From an uncultured Clostridia bacterium (GTDB lineage Bacteria > Bacillota > Clostridia > TANB77 > CAG-465), in the NCBI GenBank assembly GCA_944383015.1, contig CALWOC010000003.1, forward strand, positions 58,670 through 122,669: a stretch of DNA of 64,000 nt, written 5' to 3'. Numbering within the stretch: position 1 is the first letter of the stretch; every line of letters starts with the position of its first letter. Under the pieces are notes generated by a model. It saw only the letters and a program-made list of their open reading frames with translations. It did not search any database and had not been told where the DNA came from. Position numbers and translations under genes: made by a program. This document shows positions 34,182 to 43,070 of the stretch, in pieces.

Positions 34182-36164
34182 TTAATAAAATCCTAAAGAT
34201 ATTGTCAAAAAGCATAATAAATATATTGCTATCATAGAAAAACTGTAAATAATATTTTTATTCTTTACATCTAATTTAATAGCATTGTTAGTTATTGCAA
34301 GATAAATTAATATAACCGGTGGTATAAAATACCTTGGTTGTAAACCATCTATTGTTGGTGCACCAAAATAAGTCCATCCAAAAAACATTGCTGAATATAT
34401 TATACAAATCATAAGAAATGATAATATTAGCATTAATGTTCTTTCTTTCCAATTAAATTGTTTTTCTCCATTTCCTGATGTTGCAATCAAAATTACATAT
34501 AATGCAACAAGTATATATAGTACAAGTGATGAGTGCCACTGAGTAGACACACCAAAGCCATCAAATAGTCCTCTAAATATATCTAAAGGCATTCTCTCAA
34601 ATGCTGTAGCAAAATACACCTTCATAGCAGAAAAAGGATGTGATAATGCAAATTCAAAGCTATAATATGGATTATCTTCAGAAATTCCTAAGCTACTATT
34701 TTGTAAATATGATAAAAGTGATGGAACTATTATAAATAGTGTTTTAAATATAATAGCATATTTCTTATCTTTAAATTTCTCATTAGGAATTAATAGTACC
34801 ATTAAAAGAATTGGAAAATATCCAAATTTACAATATGCAAGTATTATAGCAATTAATGACATTAAAGCAATATCCTTGATTCCAATTTCTTTTTCTGTTT
34901 GTCTATAGTAAAATACTGATACAACAATTAATAAACTAGACAAGTTTGTTAACCAGTCCATGTTAATTGCACTTGCTTGATGTAAAAATATTGGAAATAA
35001 TGCAATTACAAATAATACTTTTTTAAAACACGGTATTTTCTTTAAAGCCACATAACACAAAGTAATTGTAATAAGTAAATTTGTAAATTTTCCTATTACT
35101 ACTAATAATAATGGAGATAAATTAATTAACCTTCCTATAGCTATTGTTATAATTGAAGGAATGTATGGTACTACACTTAAAAATTTAGTATTTGTATAAC
35201 TTTTAACATTTTCACTTCTTATATCATATTCGCCATTTTGTAAAAAGTCAGATAAATAATTCTTACCGTTATATTTTGTAGAGCCATCATGAGAACCTTG
35301 CACATATTTATAAAAGAAATCTTCTATTGATTTAGGTAAATGAGAATATCCTCCATCATTATTATTTATATAAGAAGTCTCAAAGCTTTTAATAAAATGG
35401 GCTCCCTCATCTGGCACATTAAATGGTGGTATTAAAAATAGCATTGCAATACCAAAAAAAGTAGCAAGCACTATATAAGCATTTTCTATATTTTCTTTAA
35501 TTGTATCTTTTATATAATATAATGATAATGCAGCAACCACAATAATTGGTACTACTATTACTTCTCGTATTAAACTAAGAGATATATAAAATACACTCAA
35601 ATATATTAAAAATACAGAACATACAAAAATGACTACATCTATTATTCTTATTGTATTTTCTCTAACTTTATCTAAAAATCTAAATACTAAAATCACTAAT
35701 CCTAATAAAACTACAAAAGATACTATAAAAATTAATATAGAATAGTAATTTAAACTATCAGCTATAATAGATACTATACTATAATCACTTATAAAAGCTG
35801 TATTTTCTATACTTTGTAATTCTCCATTTTTATATATTTCTACATTGTCTAAATTACCGTCAAAATTAATATGTACGTTATCAACTATTGATGTAATTAT
35901 TTGTATTTCACCACCAGAATTTGTATACAAATAATCAACTTCTTTGTCTTCTTTTTCTCTTTGACCTATTTGTACACTTTCGTTTACATATCTATCAAGT
36001 GGTATCTTTGTATTGTTTATTACTACATTATCAATTTTTTGATCAGGTTTAAGCTCAATATCATATGTAACATATTTTCTTGCATAAATTCCTACACTAA
36101 TATTTAAAGTAGCAATTAAAGCAAGTATTAAAGCAACAATTCCAATTAAATATTTCTTCTTCAT
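34182..36164 (-). CDS. DUF2142 family polytopic membrane protein (copy B)
   Basis: 660 aa from the ATG at 36164 after GGAGA; an ATG four codons earlier directly follows the upstream stop. It has the same plan as copy A: anchor helix, outside domain, then many helices with IPPFNVPDEGAHFIKSFETS. Shared blocks also include ASAINMDWLTN, CKFGYFPILL and LDIFRGLFDGFG. The tandem arrangement, with a 22-base gap to copy A, shows local duplication. Function as for copy A, unproven. Confidence 0.82.
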   Translation of the reverse strand: MKKKYLIGIVALILALIATLNISVGIYARKYVTYDIELKPDQKIDNVVINNTKIPLDRYVNESVQIGQREKEDKEVDYLYTNSGGEIQIITSIVDNVHINFDGNLDNVEIYKNGELQSIENTAFISDYSIVSIIADSLNYYSILIFIVSFVVLLGLVILVFRFLDKVRENTIRIIDVVIFVCSVFLIYLSVFYISLSLIREVIVVPIIVVAALSLYYIKDTIKENIENAYIVLATFFGIAMLFLIPPFNVPDEGAHFIKSFETSYINNNDGGYSHLPKSIEDFFYKYVQGSHDGSTKYNGKNYLSDFLQNGEYDIRSENVKSYTNTKFLSVVPYIPSIITIAIGRLINLSPLLLVVIGKFTNLLITITLCYVALKKIPCFKKVLFVIALFPIFLHQASAINMDWLTNLSSLLIVVSVFYYRQTEKEIGIKDIALMSLIAIILAYCKFGYFPILLMVLLIPNEKFKDKKYAIIFKTLFIIVPSLLSYLQNSSLGISEDNPYYSFEFALSHPFSAMKVYFATAFERMPLDIFRGLFDGFGVSTQWHSSLVLYILVALYVILIATSGNGEKQFNWKERTLMLILSFLMICIIYSAMFFGWTYFGAPTIDGLQPRYFIPPVILIYLAITNNAIKLDVKNKNIIYSFSMIAIYLLCFLTISLGFY

Positions 36165-36176
36165 ATATGTCTCCAT

Positions 36177-37991
36177 TCATTCTCTATTTAAAATTCTATC
36201 TAAAACTATTTGTATAGCTAAAAGTAACACAATTACAAAATTGCAACAAATTAAAGTCATAATAGAAATTGAATCTATTGCAAACAAACCAAAAGCATTA
36301 GTAATAGCTAAAACTCCTATCATTAAATATTCTGGTTTTTTAGCTACAATTGATACTATAATTGATAATACAACTGATAAACACAAGTATAAATTTGGAT
36401 TAAGTATAAAGCTATTTGAAATATTGTTTAAGTTTTCACCAAATAAATCCTTTCCAGCATTAAACTCTGTAATATCTTCTTCTACTTTAAAGCAACTTAA
36501 ATCATTAACTATATTTGATGAATCAATTGTAGTATAAAATCCAAAGTTTTGAGCATTAACATTATTAGGTACCCCAATACCTAAAACTGCAAGTACAATA
36601 ACCAAAACCACTCCTGCAACATATGAAATACCATAAGATTTAATTCTTTTGGGTTTTACCTTATTTTTTACTAGTTTATACATAATAAAAGCAAAACTTA
36701 AAATCGATGTAATAATTCCAAAAGACGGACATATTAGTATTAAAAATGCCTGTATTAAAGCGTAAGGTATTAATTCTAATATTCTATATAAATAGTTTTT
36801 CTTTATTCCCAAATAAATAAAATACATATTTACAAGTGATAATAACATATATAAAGTTATATTATTAGGAATAACAGTTATAAGTTCTAATAAAGGAAAA
36901 AATGATACTAAAATAGTCAAAATCATTTGAACTGCATATAATATTTTTTCTCTTTTATAAAGATTTAAGGTCTGATCAAGATTAAGATTAACTTTTCTAT
37001 ATTCTCCACTAGTACTATCAGTATTAGTCATTTTATCTGAATAATAGTTCAAATCAATATTTCTTATCTTAGCACAAATAAAAGTCCATACTCCAGACAT
37101 AACTAAAATCTGAATAATAGAAGTTGACAAATTTTGCTTTATTTCTGAAAATAAATTATTTCCATCTATAGGTGTAAATGAAAACATTGCAAGAAGCATA
37201 GCAATAAACATTACAGCAAAAATCGTAAGATCTCTATAATTACTAAAGAATTTAATTTTATTTTTTAAACTAATGAAGAAATCTATTACATATACTACCC
37301 ATATCATATTTTTTCTTTTCATCTTTGTCTTAAATTTTTCCATAGGGCTAATCCAAGTAGCATCAAAATGATGTATCATAACAGAATTATCTGTAAATTT
37401 ATTATGCTGATAATCATAGCTTAAAGGATAAAAATACTCCATAGGATATATATATATTTTTTCATCTTCAAGCTTTTGTACTTCATCAAGTTCTTTATTA
37501 AATCCATATTTTTCAAAATATTTTGTTAATACTCTTGGAACACTCTCATCATATAGATCACCTGTTTCGTTAAACTTTTTCTTACTCTCATATATATTAA
37601 CAATATCCTTTATATATGGATTATGTGCCTCTTTTGCCCAAACCACTGCTGCATTAATCATTTTAGAGTCTTCAACACCTAAAAATAAATCTTTTTCCAA
37701 AAATTTTGAAATATCACTTGTAATTTCCATATCTGTATCAAGATAGATTCCACCATACTCTTCTAATACTTTAAATCTTGTATAGTCCGCAACAAAAGCC
37801 CACTTTTTTTGCTCATAAGCTTCTTTTACAAAAGGACATTGATTTATGTCAAATGTGTTTTCATTCCATTCCATGATTTCAAAGTCTGGTAAATATTTTT
37901 TCCATGTTTGTATACACTTTTTTGTAAGATCAGATAAAGGATTTCCGCCAAACCAAATGTAATGTATTATTTTATTACTTTTTTTCTCCAC
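36177..37991 (-). CDS. GT32-type glycosyltransferase fused to a multi-helix membrane domain
   Basis: 604 aa with a GTG start at 37991, eight bases after AGGAGG. Residues 1-225 are an OCH1/GT32-like sugar transferase: KIIHYIWFGGNPL, FVADYTRFKVLEEYGGIYLDTDMEI with an intact DxD motif, and MIHHFDATW. Residues about 245-604 contain some eight to ten membrane helices that I cannot assign to a family. Such a fusion could place the catalytic domain next to a transport or polymerisation channel. It stands between the GT-B gene at 38007 and the DUF2142 pair. Confidence 0.85.
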   Translation of the reverse strand: MEKKSNKIIHYIWFGGNPLSDLTKKCIQTWKKYLPDFEIMEWNENTFDINQCPFVKEAYEQKKWAFVADYTRFKVLEEYGGIYLDTDMEITSDISKFLEKDLFLGVEDSKMINAAVVWAKEAHNPYIKDIVNIYESKKKFNETGDLYDESVPRVLTKYFEKYGFNKELDEVQKLEDEKIYIYPMEYFYPLSYDYQHNKFTDNSVMIHHFDATWISPMEKFKTKMKRKNMIWVVYVIDFFISLKNKIKFFSNYRDLTIFAVMFIAMLLAMFSFTPIDGNNLFSEIKQNLSTSIIQILVMSGVWTFICAKIRNIDLNYYSDKMTNTDSTSGEYRKVNLNLDQTLNLYKREKILYAVQMILTILVSFFPLLELITVIPNNITLYMLLSLVNMYFIYLGIKKNYLYRILELIPYALIQAFLILICPSFGIITSILSFAFIMYKLVKNKVKPKRIKSYGISYVAGVVLVIVLAVLGIGVPNNVNAQNFGFYTTIDSSNIVNDLSCFKVEEDITEFNAGKDLFGENLNNISNSFILNPNLYLCLSVVLSIIVSIVAKKPEYLMIGVLAITNAFGLFAIDSISIMTLICCNFVIVLLLAIQIVLDRILNRE

Positions 37992-38006
37992 AAAACCTTC
38001 CTCCTA

Positions 38007-39068
38007 TTAATCATTTAGAAAATCTTCTTTTAATTTTTTCACTTTTTCTGAATAGTCTTTTTTCCATTCCTTATATAAATTCATTATTTCATCTCTTTTT
38101 TCTATGCAAGTATTTATTTTATCATATATTTCATCAATATTATCTTCTTCTTTTACTACAATTAAATCATTTAATTTTTCACTATTTAAAAAGAAGTCTG
38201 TATTGTTACCAATTATACAAGGAACTCCAAGTTCAAAACTCTCAAGTGGTATCATAGGTGAACATTCAGTAAAAGTAACATATAAATTAACATCATTATT
38301 TGCCATACGTCTTAAAAGATGTTTTCTTTTTAAAGACATTGGAGCATCATCTGTAACTGTTTTTATACTCATTAATTTACAAAAACTAGTTGCAAGCTTT
38401 GTTTCAGGAATTATATCTATATATGCATCCTTTACCATTGCGCAAGCACTTAACTGATTATATGTATTTTTCTCCCATCTATCACCAGAAGAATAAAGAC
38501 CTATCTTTAATCTTTTATCCTCTTTATTTTTCTTATAATCATCTTTATCTTTAATATTTACATCATTCATTAAAAGTTTTGCGTTGTAACCTTTTGCTAA
38601 ATAAAAATCTGCCATTGCACTCTTAAAAAAGCCAATTGAATGCACAATACCTCTTTTTTGTAATTGTAATAAATCTTCTAAAAAGTTTTGTTCGTTATAA
38701 TTTACAAAAAGTGCATGACTTCCATGCCACATAAATTTTATTTTAATTTTGCTATTAAGTTCATAAATTCTTTCTGCTAAGTCTTTATATCCATATGCCA
38801 TTGTAGAAAAAATAACCTGCTTAAAATTATGTTTTACAATTGCATTTGCTATATTACTTATTTGCTTATCATTAAAAATTTCATATAATTTTATTGAGTT
38901 ATCTTTTCCAAAAAGTTCTATTGTAGCATTCATAATTCCTATACATTCAGGATTATAAATAGCAACAAATGATGTATCTTTAATATCTTCAATATCTTCT
39001 ATAACATCTTCTGTATAATCTTTTTGATAAAAGAATATTGATTTAATTTTTTTTACATGTCTATTCAT
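38007..39068 (-). CDS. GT-B glycosyltransferase-like protein, stand-alone form
   Basis: 353 aa. The C-terminal half shows the GT4-like donor signature FTECSPMIPLESFELGVPCIIG (E-x7-E). Blocks FMWHGSHAL, KIGLYSSGDRWEKNTYNQ and RMANNDVNLYV recur almost unchanged in residues about 260-580 of the upstream gene at 39077-40831. The two therefore share one module. AGGAGG is four to five bases from the ATG. The sugar is unknown. The Trp-His-Gly-Ser-His block is striking but I cannot tie it to a named family. Confidence 0.75.
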   Translation of the reverse strand: MNRHVKKIKSIFFYQKDYTEDVIEDIEDIKDTSFVAIYNPECIGIMNATIELFGKDNSIKLYEIFNDKQISNIANAIVKHNFKQVIFSTMAYGYKDLAERIYELNSKIKIKFMWHGSHALFVNYNEQNFLEDLLQLQKRGIVHSIGFFKSAMADFYLAKGYNAKLLMNDVNIKDKDDYKKNKEDKRLKIGLYSSGDRWEKNTYNQLSACAMVKDAYIDIIPETKLATSFCKLMSIKTVTDDAPMSLKRKHLLRRMANNDVNLYVTFTECSPMIPLESFELGVPCIIGNNTDFFLNSEKLNDLIVVKEEDNIDEIYDKINTCIEKRDEIMNLYKEWKKDYSEKVKKLKEDFLND

Positions 39069-39076
39069 ATTCCCTC

Positions 39077-40831
39077 CTACATATTTAAGAAATCTATAAC
39101 GCTTTGTGTACTTTCTTTATCATTTTGCTCTTTCCACTCTTTATATAGTTGCATAATTTCATCTTTGTGATCTAGTGCTATTTTTATTTTTTCTTTTATA
39201 GCATTTAAATCATCTTCTCTTTCAACTACAAGATAGTCATGAAGCTTTGTTCCTTGAAAATAATGGTGATTATGTCCCATTATGCATAATGTACCTGCTT
39301 CTAAAGCCTCAATTGGAAGCATTGGTGCACATTCTGAGAAAGTAACATATAAAACAACATCTCTTTGTGCCATCCTTACAAGTAAGTCTTCCCTTTTTAA
39401 ATGAGTATTAGAACCAACAATTTCAAGCTCATTATAATATGCAAGTTTTTTTAACTCATATTTTAAAGGTACAACTTCAAGTTCAGCATTTTCAAAAGAA
39501 GATGCTGCCATAACTTGGTTAAAAGTATTTTTTCTCCAATCAGTGCTTGCAGAATATAATCCAAATTTTAATTTGCCATCATTTTTTCTTTCTGCTTTAG
39601 CAATTTTCTCCTTCACGTCATCTGTAAGTCTTACTGTATTTTTTATAAATGCAGATTTATATCCTTGAGAATTATAGAAATTAACAAGACTTGCTTTACA
39701 AGTTCCCATAACATCTATTACACCAGCCTTATGAAGATTAATAACCATAAGATTAGTTCCCCAATTTATCTCTTCTATAACTTGAGAATGACTTCCATGC
39801 CAAAAACTCTTTAATTTTATTTTAGGATTTTTCTCTCTTATTTTGGTAGCAATCTTGTCCCATCCATAATTAAAGGCACTAAATATTACTTGATTTACAT
39901 CTAGTTCTATTATTTTATTTACTATATTATCTATATTACTATTTAAAAATACTTCTTGCATAGGCAAAAGATTTTCAAATAGCTCTTTTGTAGCACTTGT
40001 TACTCCAAGCCAATTAGGATTATGAATTATTAAATAATCTATTTCTTGTCCATTTTTTTTTGCTTCAAGATACATATCTAGTGTCTTTATAGTATCTTCT
40101 ATTCCACTATCTTTTTTTACTGAAAATTTTCTTTTGAAGTTTTGCATAAAAATGTATTTTTTGTGTCCAATACTATATCTAAATTTTCTCATAGTAGTAA
40201 ATAGATATTCACAAGCAACAGGTCCTATTTTCCTTAAAGTTTTTACCTTGTTTTTTTGTCTAAATCCTAGTTTTTTAGTATTATCAAAATATAATGTTTT
40301 AATATTACTTGTATATGCTTTACCTATTTTCTCATAATCTATTGGATAAAAATAATCATATGGATAAATAAATGAATTTTCATCAAATTTTAACACATAA
40401 TTGTAGTTATTATGTAAATCTTTATTTGTAATCTCTGAAAAAACATCTGTTATATTATCATATTTTTCTTGCTTTATTATATCTAAGACTTCTTTGACAA
40501 TCTTATTATTTTTTTCTTTTGCCCAAACTATATTTGTTGCTATATCCTTATCATCATAAAAACCAATAAAAAAATCGTTATTAAAAAATGAATTTATAGT
40601 CTTAATAAACTCAAAATTGCCATCAAGAACCATACCACCATTATCATATAAATATTTGAATATAATATAATCTCTAAATAGTTTATTGCTTTCTTTTACT
40701 TCATTTTTTACATTAGATATAAGTGTATCAAAATTAACATCTACTAGATTTGCAGATTTAAAATATTCTAAATATTTCTTTTTAAATTTATCTGTACAAT
40801 TAAAGTAACTAATCTTAATATTATCAACCAT
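39077..40831 (-). CDS. Two-domain protein: degenerate GT32 module plus GT-B module
   Basis: 584 aa. Residues about 1-200 follow the GT32 plan of the gene at 36177-37991 (FRDYIIFKYLYDNGGMVLDGNFEF, then FIYPYDYFYPI). The expected DxD is replaced by DGN, so this half may be inactive. Residues about 260-580 repeat the GT-B protein at 38007-39068 (FWHGSHSQ, FGLYSASTDWRKNTFNQ, FSECAPMLPIEALEAGTLCIMG). It looks like a gene fusion of the two neighbouring modules, or the ancestor from which they separated. It comes after the ABC transporter genes in the same run (gap 16). Confidence 0.78.
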   Translation of the reverse strand: MVDNIKISYFNCTDKFKKKYLEYFKSANLVDVNFDTLISNVKNEVKESNKLFRDYIIFKYLYDNGGMVLDGNFEFIKTINSFFNNDFFIGFYDDKDIATNIVWAKEKNNKIVKEVLDIIKQEKYDNITDVFSEITNKDLHNNYNYVLKFDENSFIYPYDYFYPIDYEKIGKAYTSNIKTLYFDNTKKLGFRQKNKVKTLRKIGPVACEYLFTTMRKFRYSIGHKKYIFMQNFKRKFSVKKDSGIEDTIKTLDMYLEAKKNGQEIDYLIIHNPNWLGVTSATKELFENLLPMQEVFLNSNIDNIVNKIIELDVNQVIFSAFNYGWDKIATKIREKNPKIKLKSFWHGSHSQVIEEINWGTNLMVINLHKAGVIDVMGTCKASLVNFYNSQGYKSAFIKNTVRLTDDVKEKIAKAERKNDGKLKFGLYSASTDWRKNTFNQVMAASSFENAELEVVPLKYELKKLAYYNELEIVGSNTHLKREDLLVRMAQRDVVLYVTFSECAPMLPIEALEAGTLCIMGHNHHYFQGTKLHDYLVVEREDDLNAIKEKIKIALDHKDEIMQLYKEWKEQNDKESTQSVIDFLNM

Positions 40832-40847
40832 AATTCTATTACCTTTC

Positions 40848-41600
40848 TTAGCCTTGTTCTTCGATATATTTTTCCAATACTTCTTCTGTTGGTCCGTCCA
40901 TTACTATCTCGCCTTTTTTTATCCATAAAGCTCTATCACAAAAACTCTTAATTTGATTAGTATTATGTGATACAAACACCATTGTTTTTCCCTCTGCTTT
41001 AAGTTCTTTCATCTTATTTAAACATTTTGCTTGGAAATGTGCATCACCAACAGCAAGAATTTCATCTATTAATAGTATCTCTGCCTGTACATTTACAGCA
41101 ATTGAAAATGCAAGTCTCATATACATTCCAGAAGAATATGTTCTAACAGGAGATTCTATAAAATCACCAAGTTCAGAAAACTCTATTATCTTATCTATAA
41201 TAGGATCAACGTCTTTCTTTCCAAGACCATACATTGAAGCATTAAAATATATATTTTCTCTACCTGTAAAATCAGTATTAAAACCTGCTCCAAGTTCTAT
41301 CATACTTGAAACTTTTCCATTAATTTCAATTGTTCCTTTTTGAGGATAAATTATTTTATTTAAAAGTTTAAGTAAAGTTGATTTTCCACAACCATTAACT
41401 CCAACTAAAGCAACTGATTGACCTCTTTTTATATCCACTGATATATCTTTTAGAACAACATGCTTTCTCTTTTTATTTCTACCTAAATGTCCTATTTTCT
41501 CTTTTAAAAAATATGACTTATCTTCATATACAATAAACTCTTTTGTAACATTCTTTACAGAGATTGCTACATCATCTTTATTTTTTGTCTTCTTAGCCAT
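40848..41600 (-). CDS. ABC transporter ATPase for polysaccharide or teichoic acid export (Wzt/TagH-like)
   Basis: 250 aa. Walker A is GVNGCGKSTLLKLL, the signature is YSSGMYMRLAFSIAV, Walker B is ILLIDEILAVGD and the switch is VSHNTNQ. The N-terminal VLKDISVDIKRGQSVALVG is typical of the CPR subfamily that exports glycans. It lacks the extra C-terminal carbohydrate-binding domain of long Wzt proteins, so substrate recognition must lie elsewhere. Two bases separate it from its permease partner. Confidence 0.94.
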   Translation of the reverse strand: MAKKTKNKDDVAISVKNVTKEFIVYEDKSYFLKEKIGHLGRNKKRKHVVLKDISVDIKRGQSVALVGVNGCGKSTLLKLLNKIIYPQKGTIEINGKVSSMIELGAGFNTDFTGRENIYFNASMYGLGKKDVDPIIDKIIEFSELGDFIESPVRTYSSGMYMRLAFSIAVNVQAEILLIDEILAVGDAHFQAKCLNKMKELKAEGKTMVFVSHNTNQIKSFCDRALWIKKGEIVMDGPTEEVLEKYIEEQG

Positions 41601-41602
41601 TA

Positions 41603-42385
41603 TTAAACCTCCTCTGCAAAACGTTTTTGTAGCTTATTAAATATCATATATCCTATAATACATATAACTATTGAAACTGCAAAAGTAATTCCTAAAGAAC
41701 TAAAATCAGGCAATGTTTTATTATATAAAATATCTTGATATCCTTGTAAAATGACAGTCATTGGATTCATTTTATATATTGAAAGCCATTTTTCTGGAAC
41801 CATTTGTATACTGTATAATATTGGAGATGCATACATCCAAATCATCATTATTGGATTCATCATATATTGTACATCTCTTACATATACATTTGCTGCAGAT
41901 AACATTAATATTAAACCAAATGCAAAAGTAACTTGTACTAATATAATTAATGGTAAAAAAAGTGCATTAAATGAAAGTCCTACTCCTGAGACCATTATTG
42001 CAATAATAGTAATTACAAGACTAAAACAATACTGTATAGTATTACTAATTATTACAGAAAGAGGCAAAACTTCTCTTGGAAAATAAACCTTCTTTATTAT
42101 ACTTGCATTATTTGAAACGCAAGTTGTACCTCCACCTATCATGCTATTGAAAGCATTCCAAGGCATTAAACTAACAAACAAATATATAGGATAATATTCT
42201 ATATTTGATTTAAAAACAAACTGAAAAACAATAGAATAAATAAGTAGCATAAATAATGGATTTAGTAATGTCCATAAAAATCCAAATATTGAGCCCTTAT
42301 ATCTTCCTTGTAAATCTTGTTTTACTAAAGTAAATAACATATGTCTATACTTATAAACTTCTTTAACTTTATTTATAAAACTCAT
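41603..42385 (-). CDS. ABC-2 permease for polysaccharide export (Wzm/TagG-like)
   Basis: 260 aa with six predicted helices. It begins with a cytoplasmic helix and the conserved VKQDLQGRYKGSIFGFLWTLLNPLFMLLIYS of the ABC2 glycan-export permeases. YVRDVQYMMNPIMMIWMYASPILY is also characteristic. With the ATPase downstream it forms a complete exporter. It is the first gene after the promoter at 42456-42484, so the exporter leads the glycan operon. Confidence 0.94.
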   Translation of the reverse strand: MSFINKVKEVYKYRHMLFTLVKQDLQGRYKGSIFGFLWTLLNPLFMLLIYSIVFQFVFKSNIEYYPIYLFVSLMPWNAFNSMIGGGTTCVSNNASIIKKVYFPREVLPLSVIISNTIQYCFSLVITIIAIMVSGVGLSFNALFLPLIILVQVTFAFGLILMLSAANVYVRDVQYMMNPIMMIWMYASPILYSIQMVPEKWLSIYKMNPMTVILQGYQDILYNKTLPDFSSLGITFAVSIVICIIGYMIFNKLQKRFAEEV

Positions 42386-42455
42386 TATTTTCTTCCTTTC
42401 TTTTATTATTTTTTACATTTTATATAATTTTATCTGCGCTAAAATATTCGTGTAA

Positions 42456-42484
42456 ATTATATCATATTATTGTATATATTTAAA
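42456..42484 (-). promoter_or_regulatory. Promoter of the exporter-led glycan operon
   Basis: Minus strand TTTAAA (42479-42484), 17-base spacer, TATAAT (42456-42461). The -35 box is weak; the leader is about 65 bases. Confidence 0.55.
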
Positions 42485-42529
42485 GGTATTTTTGTGAAAA
42501 AGCTGTGTTAGTAAAGTTACTTTTAAATA

Positions 42530-42949
42530 TTATCTATTAAGTAGTTTTTCTCTTAAAACAGTAGAAGATGTTCCTTTAGTATATGGGAAGTATACGATAT
42601 CCACATTGTATTTTTTTAGTTCAATTTCCATCTTATTATAAAAATCAGAACCCTTCCAATCATCTCCCATAAAAATTGCATTAATGTTGTGTTCAGTACA
42701 TACTTTTATCTTATCTCTATCTGTCATTTCTATAACCTCATCGACACACTTTAATGCTTTTATTATTCTCATTCTTTCATCACATGGAATAATAGTCTTT
42801 TTATTTTTATACTCTTCAACTAACTTATCTGAATTTACTCCAACAATTAAATAATCACAATTTTCTTTGGCTCTTTCTAAAATATTTAAATGCCCAACAT
42901 GAAACATATCAAATACCCCCTGAACAAAACCAATTTTATATTTTTTCAT
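42530..42949 (-). CDS. Glycerol-3-phosphate cytidylyltransferase-like (TagD family)
   Basis: 139 aa. The nucleotidyltransferase HxGH motif appears as FHVGHLNILERAK, with GVFD before it and a C-terminal YTKGTSSTVLREK in the place of the RxxxxSTT motif. Length and layout match TagD/GCT, which makes CDP-glycerol from CTP and glycerol-3-phosphate. That product would feed the glycerophosphotransferase at 20941-22281. A related ethanolamine- or sugar-phosphate cytidylyltransferase activity cannot be excluded. Own promoter at 42992-43020. Confidence 0.85.
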   Translation of the reverse strand: MKKYKIGFVQGVFDMFHVGHLNILERAKENCDYLIVGVNSDKLVEEYKNKKTIIPCDERMRIIKALKCVDEVIEMTDRDKIKVCTEHNINAIFMGDDWKGSDFYNKMEIELKKYNVDIVYFPYTKGTSSTVLREKLLNR

Positions 42950-42991
42950 AAACTATTCCTCCTGTTTTTAATACTGACCAGTTACACCCTA

Positions 42992-43020
42992 ATAGTACAA
43001 TATTAAACAAAAAAATTCAA
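42992..43020 (-). promoter_or_regulatory. Promoter of the cytidylyltransferase gene
   Basis: Minus strand TTGAAT (43015-43020), 17-base spacer, TACTAT (42992-42997). Confidence 0.55.
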
Positions 43021-43034
43021 CTAAATATGAAAAA

Positions 43035-43065
43035 AATATGAGTGCTTTTAAAAGCAACTCATATT
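43035..43065 (-). terminator. Terminator after the phosphomannomutase gene
   Basis: AATATGAG(T)TGCTTTT stem with one bulge, followed by six T on the minus strand. Confidence 0.75.
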
Positions 43066-43070
43066 AATTT

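Noticed and set aside
32174..36164. The two DUF2142 proteins as Wzy polymerases
   Set aside because: Their NVPDE(S/G)(S/A)HF loop and outside N-terminal domain fit DUF2142 rather than a Wzy pattern.
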